A DNA stretch of 64,000 nt, taken from the IMG/VR virus record IMGVR_UViG_3300018080_000128, positions 1-64,000 of that record. One strand, given 5' to 3'. The stretch's first letter is position 1. Each line of letters opens with the position of its first letter. Position numbers and translations under genes: made by a program. Shown in pieces: positions 13,843-23,721 of the stretch. Source of the DNA: a virus. The notes under the pieces were generated by a model. It worked only from the letters and a program-made list of their open reading frames with translations. It did not search any database and had not been told where the DNA came from.

Positions 13843-14627
13843 TACAACGCCCCCCCGCCCTTGATCTTGTTAAGGGGGCGCTTGCCGCCCTTGTTCACAT
13901 TGTCGCTATTGGGGTTTTGAAATGCGTATCGAACCTTTGTGTTGTCGTCCAAGGCATGGCCAACAGCATACACAACCTTGTCAATTGGATCCTGATGAAT
14001 CTGCCTAAATGTCAGCGATACGGACGCCTTGCGGGGTGTTCCATCCGGAAAGCACAATTGATAATTGACGTCGCAACCTGTCATAATGCAGTAAATTGCG
14101 TTCCCGCCTGTGGCGTCCCCTAATCCCATTTTGGGCATAGACAAAATAGCGACAGGCGGAGGATATGCAGTCCTGTAAGAGTCGACGTCCGCATAACATG
14201 GATAGCAAAACGCACGGAGCCACTTGATCTCTTGAACCACATCCACATTGTGTGGACGGTTGGTCTTTATAATGTCGTTCTCAGGCCGGTTTAACTTGAA
14301 CGGATCGAGCACAGTCTCAAAGAAGTTACGAGTCTTAACGGGCTTCATTAGCCTGTGAAGATGAACCTCGAAAGCAATCGTTCGGCCCGAGTTCCCAGAC
14401 CACTGGGCCAGGGCCGAAGATGCACCTGGTATATCCTTCCAGTTCCAGCCCACATCAATCGTGTCCGTGACCGTCTCCGGCCAATACTGAAAGGTGTGCT
14501 CTCCGAGATCTCCAAGAGGCTTGCCTGTCTTAGGGTTGATCCCAAGCATAGACGCAGCCTTGTAATCGGATCCTTCCGGACCATACATGATCGACTCAAC
14601 TATTGATCCGATGACTCCAAGGGCCAT
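13842..14627 (-). CDS. CIS-tube/baseplate-like structural protein (261 aa)
   Basis: An N-terminal segment FQYWPETVTDTIDVGWNW, followed by SGNSGRTIAFEVHLHRLM, matches the style of the CIS-tube N-terminal domain (as in PVC7/Afp7 proteins and T4 gp48/54 tube-initiator relatives): 'FQFNP....W....G..RTL.FE...D'. The C-terminal half has YCIMTGCDVNYQLCFPDG and SVSLTFRQI, the second tube-like strand set. A role at the baseplate-tube junction is likely, placed away from the main baseplate cluster. Confidence 0.6.
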   Translation of the reverse strand: MALGVIGSIVESIMYGPEGSDYKAASMLGINPKTGKPLGDLGEHTFQYWPETVTDTIDVGWNWKDIPGASSALAQWSGNSGRTIAFEVHLHRLMKPVKTRNFFETVLDPFKLNRPENDIIKTNRPHNVDVVQEIKWLRAFCYPCYADVDSYRTAYPPPVAILSMPKMGLGDATGGNAIYCIMTGCDVNYQLCFPDGTPRKASVSLTFRQIHQDPIDKVVYAVGHALDDNTKVRYAFQNPNSDNVNKGGKRPLNKIKGGGAL

Positions 14628-14629
14628 GA

Positions 14630-15160
14630 CTACTCCTCTTCTGAGATGTACTTGCCTATGATCGCCCTAACCTTGGCACCAGCGCTCCGATGCTCATCCG
14701 TAACAACCCGAACATCATTGATGCCTAGATTGCGATTAGGCACCATCATGGTCGCACCCTCTGGTAACACAAAATCTGTATTGCCCAGACAGGTAGATCC
14801 ATCCGAGATAACCTCGTCAAAGGCTTCTCTCTTGTACGTGGGAGAAGCCGGAAAACTATCGATCTCTGCTGTCAGATCAGAATGCACACTGTCCAAGGCA
14901 GAGATAGCACCCTCTATCTCTGCAAAGAACTCAGGGCTCTCCGATTTCAGCGCAGGATCGTTATCCAGGACAGCCTGAAGAGCCTCTGATGTAGATCTCG
15001 CACGATTAGCCAGGCTGGACGCGACATTCCTGTCAGATTCATTATTCCGAGACACTGCTAACAACACCTTCCCCACTCTCTCCATCATTTTTTTAGCGTT
15101 ACCCCGATGATCAACAGGATTGATCGTTTTCTTTTTTCTTTTTTTCACAACAATGCCCAT
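14630..15160 (-). CDS. Unknown structural-region protein (176 aa)
   Basis: A very basic start (MGIVVKKRKKKTINP) leads to helical segments (KVLLAVSRNNESDRN, SEALQAVLDNDPALKSES) and a C-terminus with ATMMVPNRNLGINDVRVVTD. AGGAGG lies before the ATG and is formed in part by the stop codon of the upstream gene. Not recognised; its neighbours suggest a tail or baseplate role. Confidence 0.45.
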   Translation of the reverse strand: MGIVVKKRKKKTINPVDHRGNAKKMMERVGKVLLAVSRNNESDRNVASSLANRARSTSEALQAVLDNDPALKSESPEFFAEIEGAISALDSVHSDLTAEIDSFPASPTYKREAFDEVISDGSTCLGNTDFVLPEGATMMVPNRNLGINDVRVVTDEHRSAGAKVRAIIGKYISEEE

Positions 15161-15169
15161 GGAAGCCTC

Positions 15170-17827
15170 CTAAATGTTTTTCACATTTGGAATACGGAAT
15201 ATCCACCCAGCCATAGTGCCGGTTCCGGCTGCATATCCATCCAGCGTGTACCAGACATCCTCGCCGTCAAAAGCTATTGCCCCAACTGCGAGATCATCCG
15301 CTGCGACATTCGGCTCCTGCAAAGGATCGCATATCCCTATGGTCTCTTTCAGGAGGTCCGCATACGTAGAAGTAAAATTCGCTATATCCTGGACACCGCC
15401 CCGAACAGAAAGGCGATTACAGGCTACAGTGCCCTTTGCCGGATCGGTCGTGATATGCCAGATGTCCTTGCCATCAAAACAAGCCGGGCCAAACTGCTCA
15501 TCAAAGCCAGTCATATCGACCACGTCGACTTCACCATTAGTTGTAAACCCTGATTGAGTGACACCGCCATCAAGCGAGCCAGTGACAGTGCTACCGGCAA
15601 ACCCCCAAATATAATATCCGTCAAACACCAAATCTATTGCATTAACTGGAGGTTGACCATCTGCGTAATACCAGGAATACCACCCAGTAATGAGAGAGGG
15701 AGGAAGATGAGGATTGGCAATCTGACAGACACCAATGTTGATTCCAGCAATGCCACCGCCACCAGTCTCTTTTACGCAGCTAAAATATATATTGGAGCCA
15801 TCAGAGGCAATAGGCCCCGAACAGTAGGACGAGTTGAGTGCGGGAATCGGGCTTGTCCCAGAGGTCACAAGATCCCCTGTGCCGTTGCCTATTATCACTC
15901 CGTCCGACTTGCGGATCACATAAACACCGCCAACGTTTGAGGCCGCCCCGTTAACCTCTGTCGTTTGATCGTTGGCAGCCAAGTAATTAAGATTGGCGTT
16001 TATAACATTGGCACGCTTAGGAATTAACGAACCAAATCCCGCCACGGTCCCGGCGTCGAAAGCGCCCAGCAATACGCCATTCGTAGGCCAGGCAGAATCT
16101 ACTGTTAAACCGTACAGTAGCTTCAGAAGCCTGTTGTTGCCGGTCACTGAGTCGTCTGCGACTCTAATGTATATGGCATTGTCATCTACGCACAGATCCT
16201 GGAACACCCATTTTGTTCCGTCACTGGCCGGGAGAAATGACTCAAGCCTGGTCACAGTTGTTTCCCCAGTGGAAGGATCAACGAACCCTACAGCAGGCCC
16301 CCCTGTGGCCGGATAAGCATTATCTAGACCCACAACAATAACCTTCGCCCCTATGCCTCCAAGACGCCACGGTGCAATTTTGCGAACAGCATACTTATTG
16401 GCCCCAATATCGGCAAATGGAATCCCAAAATACGGAAACGTGTTCTCTATAGCAAACGGATGAGCATCAGCCGCACCCTGCTCATGAAATACAGTAGAGG
16501 AGATCTTATGCAGCGCCATGTTCAAATTGGTTGCAGACAAAGATCTGGCAACCGGGCCTCTTAGACGCCTGTGGAGATCATGCACTACATCCTGAAGACC
16601 ATTCCGCTCATCATCCAAAGCCGTTGAAGTCTCTCCCCAGAGAGGAGGAGAAGACAAGCGCTTAACACTGACATTCTGAGCATTAGCAGACGGGTACTCA
16701 GCAGGACTCACTGGTGCCTGTTCCATTGTCCCCTGCTGTTTTTTCTTGTACCCAGCAATCGTGAATTCCTGCGTGAGAACCTGCTCGGTATCCATATAGA
16801 GCTGGAGTTGAGGATCCGTATAAAAACCCTCCGTATCGCTAGCAGACGACGGAGTCAATGCCGTCGTGCCAGCGGTATCCCATACCCTGATCGGCCTAAC
16901 GCCGCCGTAGTCCAATGCAAACGAAGCATCGTATCCCATGACCGTTGAATCCTTGGAGTACACCTTAAAATACCGAGCTGCATCACTAGCTCGTGCGCCA
17001 TCTCCGATGTACCAGTCTCCAGACAGGGCAATCTTCTGTTTGCCGTCAACGCTGGCTGTCGGATCAATAGTCACGTCATAGGCTGTCCACTCCGCTGTGT
17101 ACATCCTGTTCGTGTCGTCCATTGTCGCAAACGGATTAGCAGCATCCGGAGAATTCGCATTCACCATGGCCTTCTTCTCGTCCACAGTAGGGGTCCGCCA
17201 TGCGCTCAGGGAGTCGTAGTAACCCCAGAGCTTGTCGCCTGCCCCGAGATCCGTCAATAATTCCGCCGCAGTTGGAGCGGGATAGGTCCGAGGAGTAAGG
17301 ACGTCCACCCAGGTTGAAGCATTAGAAATGTCAAAACTGATTGAAGTAGCCGCAGGAGTAACCGGTATCCGGCCAATCACAATAGTATCGACATCGTAAT
17401 TGGAACTGACTGCATTGTGAGGATCCTCGTCGGAGACCCTGTACTCAACATCGGTCGTCTGACCCACCGCGTAATCCGCATACATGTACACGTACAGATA
17501 GGTTACGCCCGCAGGAATCGGATCAAACGCCGTCCCGGACAGCTCAATATAAATGTCCGTGGACTCCCTGATGGAAAGGGACCAGCCCTCTCCGGACTCA
17601 TTATACCGGTTAAAGACAGCAAACGAATCCGTGTCATACTCGAAGCTCAAAGGGTCGATGTTTAGATGGATCTTCATATCCGGAACGGTTGAGTCCTCCG
17701 GAATGAACCCACGATAACACCCAGACGGATAAGCCAAGGATCGCTCGTTCTCACCCTCTGTCACATACCGCTCTCGATATTTAAGTTTTACTTTGTCGGG
17801 ACTGACAGTGGTTCCATATACAGTCAT
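15170..17827 (-). CDS. Large virion protein with repeated propeller-like motifs (885 aa)
   Basis: The N-terminal part (about 1-350) is beta-rich and Thr/Tyr-rich. The C-terminal half repeats a D/DG-x(2)-IW/IY motif: LCVDDNAIYIRV, ASDGSNIYFSC, VFDGYYIWGFAGS, CFDGKDIWHITT and AFDGEDVWYTLDG. These are spaced irregularly (about 50-80 aa) and look like blades of a beta-propeller. The role is probably receptor binding or tail decoration. The stop TAG forms part of the TAGGAGG ribosome-binding site of the next gene. Confidence 0.55.
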   Translation of the reverse strand: MTVYGTTVSPDKVKLKYRERYVTEGENERSLAYPSGCYRGFIPEDSTVPDMKIHLNIDPLSFEYDTDSFAVFNRYNESGEGWSLSIRESTDIYIELSGTAFDPIPAGVTYLYVYMYADYAVGQTTDVEYRVSDEDPHNAVSSNYDVDTIVIGRIPVTPAATSISFDISNASTWVDVLTPRTYPAPTAAELLTDLGAGDKLWGYYDSLSAWRTPTVDEKKAMVNANSPDAANPFATMDDTNRMYTAEWTAYDVTIDPTASVDGKQKIALSGDWYIGDGARASDAARYFKVYSKDSTVMGYDASFALDYGGVRPIRVWDTAGTTALTPSSASDTEGFYTDPQLQLYMDTEQVLTQEFTIAGYKKKQQGTMEQAPVSPAEYPSANAQNVSVKRLSSPPLWGETSTALDDERNGLQDVVHDLHRRLRGPVARSLSATNLNMALHKISSTVFHEQGAADAHPFAIENTFPYFGIPFADIGANKYAVRKIAPWRLGGIGAKVIVVGLDNAYPATGGPAVGFVDPSTGETTVTRLESFLPASDGTKWVFQDLCVDDNAIYIRVADDSVTGNNRLLKLLYGLTVDSAWPTNGVLLGAFDAGTVAGFGSLIPKRANVINANLNYLAANDQTTEVNGAASNVGGVYVIRKSDGVIIGNGTGDLVTSGTSPIPALNSSYCSGPIASDGSNIYFSCVKETGGGGIAGINIGVCQIANPHLPPSLITGWYSWYYADGQPPVNAIDLVFDGYYIWGFAGSTVTGSLDGGVTQSGFTTNGEVDVVDMTGFDEQFGPACFDGKDIWHITTDPAKGTVACNRLSVRGGVQDIANFTSTYADLLKETIGICDPLQEPNVAADDLAVGAIAFDGEDVWYTLDGYAAGTGTMAGWIFRIPNVKNI

Positions 17828-17829
17828 TT

Positions 17830-20640
17830 TTACCTCTGATAGCGGGATACAGTAAAAGTGAAACGGACATCACCGTAAGTGATGCCTGCTGCTGCAATTG
17901 CCTCTATTTTTACATTGGCATTGTTACCAATGTCCGAAGTTACATCTTCATTTTCAGTCACAGTGTACCAAGTGGTTGCATCGCTAACCCCTGTCGTGTC
18001 CGTAGAAGTCCAAACCACCGATGCTGATTCATCGTAAAGATTGAACGTCTGAGTCTGAGACAAACTCATGTCTCCGCGCTGCTCAACCTTCATCAGTATC
18101 TTGGTAGGCATGGGCCGCAAAGACCCGTCTCCAACGGCACTGGGAACAGCCGTCGTTACACCCACATCGGTGTCTTCCTCGTTGGCATTTAGGACCACGG
18201 TGTCTATCACGTAGTCACCGTCGTTGGCCGTCGAGTCAACGATGGTAATCGTCTCGCCAGCCGCCAGATCCTTCGTCCTGTCGCCAGTGATCGTAAACGT
18301 ATTCGTGACTGTGCTGGCAGCGGTAACCCCAGAAAGATCGTCCGAAAGGAATTCAGACGCCAGAGTCTCTTCTATCGTCGCTCCGGTATCCACGTTCTCA
18401 AGCGTCCATTCTTTCGAGACAGCCCAGTCCACTACACGAGTATGAATGGGAGCCAGGGTCGCTACAATCTTGCGCCGAAGGCGACCCACCGCCGCGTCCA
18501 TGCTGACCCCAGATCCGTAATGCTCGTAAGCCTCAGCAGTCGGGGTGATCTCCACGCGCCGCTTGTAAGACAAGCAGAAACAACAATTCTCAAGATCCAA
18601 TTCAGGCACATACCGGATAGCAATATCCGTCCAATGAACCTCTCCGTCGGCTCCAGAGTCAGCCGCAGGCCCAGGAGATACAACGAGGTCTGTGTTCACC
18701 CCGTTGAGAGTCGCAGAGATGACCGTGTAATCGGTGTCATTGGCCGTCGACCGAATGATACCAATGGAATCGCCAGCGGAGACAGTAGCCGTATGATCCC
18801 CCGAAATCTTAACCGTAGCCGATGCCGCAACAACAGACACGATGTCCGCGTGACCTACGACGGGACCATCGACGGCTACCCCAGAGGAATCCGTTCCAAC
18901 TCCAATGACAACAGTCATCGACCCAACGTCGTCGTCCGATGGCGTCGCAGGAGAAGTCGGGTCGGACCATGCACTCAGCACACTATCAATCCAGAATATA
19001 TCGTCCCCGTAAGCTGGTGGAACGCTGGCGGCCTTCTGGTATTCTGTGATACCAAACTTGCCCTTCACCCAACTCCAGTTCTCTGCCTGGCAACGCATCA
19101 TACGAATCTCTACGAAATACCCGGCCTGCAAACCGTAAGACAGGAGCTGTTCATTAGTGAGGGCGGTCACGGATACAGCACCTGCCGGATCTCTCGGAAT
19201 AGCAGACAGCGGATGAGGAGTATCGGCCACGTTGGCATAATACCCCTGCGCTACGTCGAGAGCGTACGCCAGCCCGACCGAATACCCGTCCGTGGAATCG
19301 TCCAAGTGCACAATCGCGTTGTCCACTAACGTGACCCATGACGACGTGTCCGGATCGTAAAGTTCTTCATCGGCGGCGATGTCGTCAAAACGCAGATACT
19401 TAGGCTCGATGTCCGTGTACATGGTCCCGTGATACATGAACGCATTCTGAACGGGTATAGACGCCCAAAAAGAAGAATCGCAAATCCTCCACAGCGACCG
19501 CACAAACACGTCGAACAGGCTTATCTCACCTCTGATCCTGTACGAATCCTGAGACGCTTTTAACCCAAAATACTTCGAAATATTGGCAATCGTAGATCTC
19601 TGAACATCCTCTGGGTCGTTCCGGTCGTTCTCGAACCCGAAGTCACGAGCAAGATGGTCAATTATCCGAGGGCGCTGCATGGATAGGTAATACCCGCGCA
19701 CCGTGAATTTACTCGTAATATCGACGTCCGCATCAGCGTTCGTCGGGAGAGCCATCACAATCTCTCCAGTCTCGTAGTTGACAGTTCCGTATGAGGTGGC
19801 CGTAACGATGTCCGTCCCGGAAGCCGGATACATGTTCCCGGAGCCGTCCCACGGAACATTCGGGACATCATAAAGAGGCACGATAGACGAGGAAATCGAC
19901 ACGTTTATGTTCACCTTCGCGTTGGCAACGAGCCAAGGAGTTGGAGAATCGGTGTCATTGTACGCAAGGCGCAGAGGCTTGAACGGCAAAACCACGCTAG
20001 GCTCTTGAGAGTTGTCACCCTCTCCGATCACCACGTCTTCCCATTCAAACGGAATATAGAGATCGTCGCTCTTTATCCAGACCTCATTCCCAAGGGAAGA
20101 ACCAGAGATGTACTGCCCCGGCCAATCGAAGTTCCTCGTCCTGACCTTGACTACTTCGTACCTTGCATCTTCCCCGGCTACCCCATCGTCGGTAACACCG
20201 TGCCATCGACACCACCACCACCGCGCAATCGAGGAAATAGGAGCATAAGGAAACCACGGATACCACTCATCAAGGACCGACTGGGTCGCCGACGGGGGAT
20301 CCTCTTCGTCTGTCTCTGGCATCTGGGTATAATCAGGCTCGCCAACCAGACGAACAACTTTACCCCAGTAGTCATCCTCATACGAAAGAGCGCTCGTGAA
20401 ATAGAACCATTCCTCCACGCCTTCTTCCGCTATCACCTGATAAGGATCTCTCTGAGACGGCAAGGCAGCGATTTGATTCAGGAAACTTTCCCCTTCGTCA
20501 CCGAGAACCTTGAGGAACCCTTCCATCCACCCATCTACATCCAGGGCTTTTTGCTGCGTAGGGACATTCCCCCAGAATATCCGTCGCCCCCAGTAGCCTT
20601 TCCCAAAGAAGCCGTAACCACCTGGATCGCTAGATGACAT
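17830..20640 (-). CDS. Large tail/baseplate-associated structural protein (936 aa)
   Basis: Starts with an aromatic, Gly-rich MSSSDPGGYGFFGKGYWGRR. Residues about 35-140 (GFLKVLGDEGESFLNQIAA, EEWFYFTSALS) and residues about 345-395 (DHLARDFGFENDRND, ISKYFGLKASQDSY) resemble large tail proteins near P2 gpI-like regions, though the relation is weak. Two later segments repeat a small Ig-like pattern (KISGDHTATVSAGDSIGI and FTITGDRTKDLAAGET, each followed by 'STANDxDY'). The segment GTVNYETGEIVMALP carries the 'INY-TG' module also found in the sheath. The palindrome 20653-20668 precedes it. Confidence 0.5.
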   Translation of the reverse strand: MSSSDPGGYGFFGKGYWGRRIFWGNVPTQQKALDVDGWMEGFLKVLGDEGESFLNQIAALPSQRDPYQVIAEEGVEEWFYFTSALSYEDDYWGKVVRLVGEPDYTQMPETDEEDPPSATQSVLDEWYPWFPYAPISSIARWWWCRWHGVTDDGVAGEDARYEVVKVRTRNFDWPGQYISGSSLGNEVWIKSDDLYIPFEWEDVVIGEGDNSQEPSVVLPFKPLRLAYNDTDSPTPWLVANAKVNINVSISSSIVPLYDVPNVPWDGSGNMYPASGTDIVTATSYGTVNYETGEIVMALPTNADADVDITSKFTVRGYYLSMQRPRIIDHLARDFGFENDRNDPEDVQRSTIANISKYFGLKASQDSYRIRGEISLFDVFVRSLWRICDSSFWASIPVQNAFMYHGTMYTDIEPKYLRFDDIAADEELYDPDTSSWVTLVDNAIVHLDDSTDGYSVGLAYALDVAQGYYANVADTPHPLSAIPRDPAGAVSVTALTNEQLLSYGLQAGYFVEIRMMRCQAENWSWVKGKFGITEYQKAASVPPAYGDDIFWIDSVLSAWSDPTSPATPSDDDVGSMTVVIGVGTDSSGVAVDGPVVGHADIVSVVAASATVKISGDHTATVSAGDSIGIIRSTANDTDYTVISATLNGVNTDLVVSPGPAADSGADGEVHWTDIAIRYVPELDLENCCFCLSYKRRVEITPTAEAYEHYGSGVSMDAAVGRLRRKIVATLAPIHTRVVDWAVSKEWTLENVDTGATIEETLASEFLSDDLSGVTAASTVTNTFTITGDRTKDLAAGETITIVDSTANDGDYVIDTVVLNANEEDTDVGVTTAVPSAVGDGSLRPMPTKILMKVEQRGDMSLSQTQTFNLYDESASVVWTSTDTTGVSDATTWYTVTENEDVTSDIGNNANVKIEAIAAAGITYGDVRFTFTVSRYQR

Positions 20641-20652
20641 TTTCGCTCCATT

Positions 20653-20668
20653 GCGAACTCAAGTTCGC
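20653..20668. promoter_or_regulatory. Gene-junction palindrome copy 4
   Basis: GCGAACTCAAGTTCGC. On the minus strand it is followed after four bases by GGAG and then the start of the 936-aa protein gene, 12 nt from the palindrome. Confidence 0.8.
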
Positions 20669-20699
20669 GAGATTTAATCTGCCTTGGCGCCGACACCAG

Positions 20700-20720
20700 A
20701 AAAACGACCTGGATCGTTTT
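20700..20720 (-). terminator. Possible intrinsic terminator after the 20844-21413 gene
   Basis: AAAACGA and TCGTTTT (20701-20707 with 20714-20720) pair across a six-base loop, and on the minus strand the stem is followed by TTTTTCTGG. It lies about 120 nt after the gene's stop and before the palindrome at 20653. The surrounding 20641-20843 gap holds no other gene I can support. Confidence 0.45.
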
Positions 20721-20843
20721 CTTTCCTCATATCCTACTCAACAAAAGCATGATTAACAAACAATATGAACTACTGCGCTGCAAGCCAGTATTTGATTCTA
20801 TCAGACTAAGACTCGATGCAAAGGCATTTGGCGCTCGCGAGGA

Positions 20844-21413
20844 CTAGGCTTGAGGGTGTTCTTCAGATGCGTCTGAGTCGGAACTCTCTGAACTCACAAC
20901 GTTGTCATCCATCTCCATTATACCCAGCCTGATAAGGAAAAGCATCTCATTCCCAGAGAGGAGCCCCTCACACATGGACGGCTTAAGCTTGACATTACAA
21001 GGAACGTCAACCTCCTCTGCCAGCAGCATAATGACCTCTTGCTGGCGCTTAGTCTCGTTTTCAAGAAGATCTGAATGATCCTTGTTCAGATCCAGCACCT
21101 CTTTGTCAAAAAGCTCCTGATCCTTAAGAGAATAATGATCAACCCAACCAGCATGAGCAGGAACCTCTACCCGCCTCTTGATGGGCATACCCTGCTCATC
21201 CTTCACCGCATGCCTCTCGCAAAGTGCCGTATATTTACGCGAATACTCTTGATAGTCCGGATCCGGGGTCCTCGCCGTGGTCAGAGCCTCCATAATGGGA
21301 TCGATCGCTTGTCCTAGCACAACAACTCTGTACGCCAGCAACGGAGACTTGTCGTTCCCTAGCGACCCAACAATCTTACTCAGCATCTCAACCTGCCCAT
21401 GTGTCATCTTCAT
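20844..21413 (-). CDS. Conserved phage protein, DUF1617-like style (189 aa)
   Basis: Helical, starting MKMTHGQVEMLSKIVGSLG then KSPLLAYRVVVLGQAIDPIM, with RRVEVPAHAGWVDHY and LKPSMCEGLLSGNEMLFLI near the end. The beginning fits the 'LKNGQL...L..L' pattern of phage DUF1617 proteins, often near tail genes. No enzymatic motif. GGAGGAAAAG precedes the ATG. Confidence 0.45.
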   Translation of the reverse strand: MKMTHGQVEMLSKIVGSLGNDKSPLLAYRVVVLGQAIDPIMEALTTARTPDPDYQEYSRKYTALCERHAVKDEQGMPIKRRVEVPAHAGWVDHYSLKDQELFDKEVLDLNKDHSDLLENETKRQQEVIMLLAEEVDVPCNVKLKPSMCEGLLSGNEMLFLIRLGIMEMDDNVVSSESSDSDASEEHPQA

Positions 21414-21516
21414 CTTTTCCTCCTGATTTGCTCAATTCTCAATAACCATGTCACAGCTATGACTCAAAATGAAATACTAATGTTTAATCTTCCAGGCAAG
21501 GCTGTCTTGACGGTCA

Positions 21517-22620
21517 CTAACAATTATTAACATACGGCGACAGCAAACCCTCAAGTGCCAGCGTATCAATCCCGCCTGGCACTAGCTCTGTCAAAAACAA
21601 CGAATAAGTAATGTCAAACGCGGGCGCGTAAATTTTACCGTTAGGTCCGAGGACTCGCCCATAAAACTTGTACTGAGACGCCTGATACCCAGTGTACGTG
21701 GTCGTGTCAGTCGAATCGTCGCCAGGGTCGATCACAAGGGCATTCGTAAACAGCATTGGAAGGCAATAAATCTTGCCGTTTGGAGCTAGGATTCCTTGGC
21801 AATATTTGTTGCTACCAGTAAGGCTAGCGATCGTCGATTCATCCTTGCTATCGTCACTCGGGTCAACTATCAAAACCGACGTTCCATTTCTTGGGGAAAA
21901 GTAAATCTTGCCATTTGGAGCCAGGCAGCCTTGTCGCCACGAAGACGCAGCATATGTAGACATCGAAGCGATCGTTGTGATGTCAGTACTAGGCGTATCC
22001 ACATCGATAATCAACACACTGTTGTGATTGTACGGAGCACAATAAATCTTTCCATTTTGCGCAAGGCAGCCGCCGTACCACTTCGCAGCCCCTGATGGTA
22101 GCCCAGTGAGTCCAGTTGTCGTACTGCTAAACGTATTAGTTGACGGCGTGTATACACCGACGTTCTGAGCGCCAGACGGAATCAAATAGATATTTCCATT
22201 TGGATGCAAGGTCGCGCCGAGGTAATCAGAACTTCCGCCAACTCCTGTTTTGTGACTCGTGTTAACTTCGTGCGTTTCAGGATTTATAGACATTATTGTT
22301 GACACTGAACCGTAAGGAAAACAATAGATAAACCCATCATGCGCAGCGACCGCCCCATAGCCAGACCACGAGCCACAATCGAGACGCTCCGTTGTTCCAG
22401 CAATCGGATCAATAACGAGCACCTTGGTACTCCCCGAATTACTTCCAGGTATAAAGTAAATCTTTCCGTTTGGTGCTAAACAACCTGCCGAAAGAGAAGC
22501 ATCTGATATACTTGAATTTGTATATTCCGCAACAGGCGACGCATAATCAAAAAAGTCACACACATTACCAGACGTGAGTCTGCCAAGCACGTCAAATTTA
22601 TTTCTTACCACTGTAGACAT
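21517..22620 (-). CDS. Seven-bladed beta-propeller protein, copy 1 (367 aa)
   Basis: Contains seven repeats of about 45 residues marked by (A/G/H)-P/Q-NGKIY-x-x-P: APNGKIYFIPG, HDGFIYCFPYG, HPNGNIYLIPSG, AQNGKIYCAPYN, APNGKIYFSPRN, APNGKIYCLPML and GPNGKIYAPAFD. Each is followed by a strand of the type VLVIDP and a DTT stretch. The N-terminus (MSTVVRNKFDVLGRLTSGN) looks like a virion attachment segment. Three such genes sit in tandem. They probably form surface-exposed tail or capsid adhesins. The stop TAA follows at 21517, and TGAGGAG from the upstream copy's stop serves as its ribosome-binding site. Confidence 0.75.
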   Translation of the reverse strand: MSTVVRNKFDVLGRLTSGNVCDFFDYASPVAEYTNSSISDASLSAGCLAPNGKIYFIPGSNSGSTKVLVIDPIAGTTERLDCGSWSGYGAVAAHDGFIYCFPYGSVSTIMSINPETHEVNTSHKTGVGGSSDYLGATLHPNGNIYLIPSGAQNVGVYTPSTNTFSSTTTGLTGLPSGAAKWYGGCLAQNGKIYCAPYNHNSVLIIDVDTPSTDITTIASMSTYAASSWRQGCLAPNGKIYFSPRNGTSVLIVDPSDDSKDESTIASLTGSNKYCQGILAPNGKIYCLPMLFTNALVIDPGDDSTDTTTYTGYQASQYKFYGRVLGPNGKIYAPAFDITYSLFLTELVPGGIDTLALEGLLSPYVNNC

Positions 22621-22629
22621 CTTGGCTCC

Positions 22630-23712
22630 TCAGCTATTTACGTACGATGTTAAAATTGGCTCAATCGGGTATTTTGAAAACCCAGGGGTGATAACAATGA
22701 CCTCTGAATACCCATAAAACGGCGCACAATAAATCTTCCCGTCCGGCCCGAGTATCAGAAAGTAATTTTTGTAATCGTAGGTAGAAACAGGAATGCTGGT
22801 TTGGTCAATAGTGTCGTTCTCCGGGTCAATTATCCCAACATGGTTCGTCGACAGGGAGCTGCAATAGATCTTGCCGTCTGGTGCTAGGCAACTGTCCCCA
22901 TATTTGTCGTTACCTGTCAGGCCAGTAATAGAGGTTTCTTCTGCTGTGTCCGCACTAGGGTCAATTATCAACACCGTCGTTGCATTCCTTGGGGCACAGT
23001 AAATCTTCCCATTATGCGCCAGTGTTCCTCCGTAGTATTTTGCTGAACCCGAATTGACACTGATCGTTGTCGTGTCCATAGTCTCAGCCACAACATCTAT
23101 GATCCCTACGTAATTAACGCTGTACGGTGTGCAATAGATTTTCCCATTAGATGCCAGCGCCGCACCTGAGAACTTACTCCCAGCAGGAGCCGTTATCGAT
23201 GTCGTGTCCAATGTCTCATTCGATGGGTCGAAAATACCAACATGAGTTGCTGCGTAAGGAATCAAATATATCTTGCCATTCGGGTGCAGAACCGCTGCCG
23301 TATATTTTAGGGACCCTGTTATCCCAGTAACAACATCTAACCGTACCTCATGCGTATATGGATTTAGAGATGTTATGTTTTCGTAACTGAACGGGAAAGA
23401 ATAGATCAAACCATTCGGCGCTGAAATGCTCGACTGACCATCGTACGCAGCGCCAAAAGGAATCTCAACCATCGTTGGACCATTTACACCCGGAGTTAAC
23501 TCTAAGATTCTATAATCCGCAGCACTGACCGGCATGAAATAAATCTTTCCATTTTGGCCCAATGCGCCCTGCTGTGACTGTCTCGTGTATACTGATGGCG
23601 TAGTGAACGTTTCAGACCCTATAACATGCGATGCTTGTCGCATATACCCAGGCATGTTACCAGCGCTCAGACTCCCCCTGATTGCCGCATCATTTCGAAT
23701 CTTGGTAGACAT
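22630..23712 (-). CDS. Seven-bladed beta-propeller protein, copy 2 (360 aa)
   Basis: Paralogue of the genes at 21517 and 23722. The seven markers are GQNGKIYFMPVS, APNGLIYSFPFS, HPNGKIYLIPYA, ASNGKIYCTPYS, AHNGKIYCAPRN, APDGKIYCSSLS and GPDGKIYCAPFY. The N-terminal MSTKIRNDAAIRGSLSAGN resembles the attachment segment of copy 1. Its own stop, TGA, is followed by GGAGCCAAG and the next start (TGAGGAG forms the ribosome-binding site). The blades of the three proteins have diverged, so ligand binding may differ. Confidence 0.75.
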   Translation of the reverse strand: MSTKIRNDAAIRGSLSAGNMPGYMRQASHVIGSETFTTPSVYTRQSQQGALGQNGKIYFMPVSAADYRILELTPGVNGPTMVEIPFGAAYDGQSSISAPNGLIYSFPFSYENITSLNPYTHEVRLDVVTGITGSLKYTAAVLHPNGKIYLIPYAATHVGIFDPSNETLDTTSITAPAGSKFSGAALASNGKIYCTPYSVNYVGIIDVVAETMDTTTISVNSGSAKYYGGTLAHNGKIYCAPRNATTVLIIDPSADTAEETSITGLTGNDKYGDSCLAPDGKIYCSSLSTNHVGIIDPENDTIDQTSIPVSTYDYKNYFLILGPDGKIYCAPFYGYSEVIVITPGFSKYPIEPILTSYVNS

Positions 23713-23721
23713 GCTGACTCC

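Noticed and set aside
18442-19329. 295-codon plus-strand frame opposite the 936-aa gene
   Set aside because: Antisense shadow with no domain and no promoter or ribosome-binding site, while the minus frame has clear repeats.
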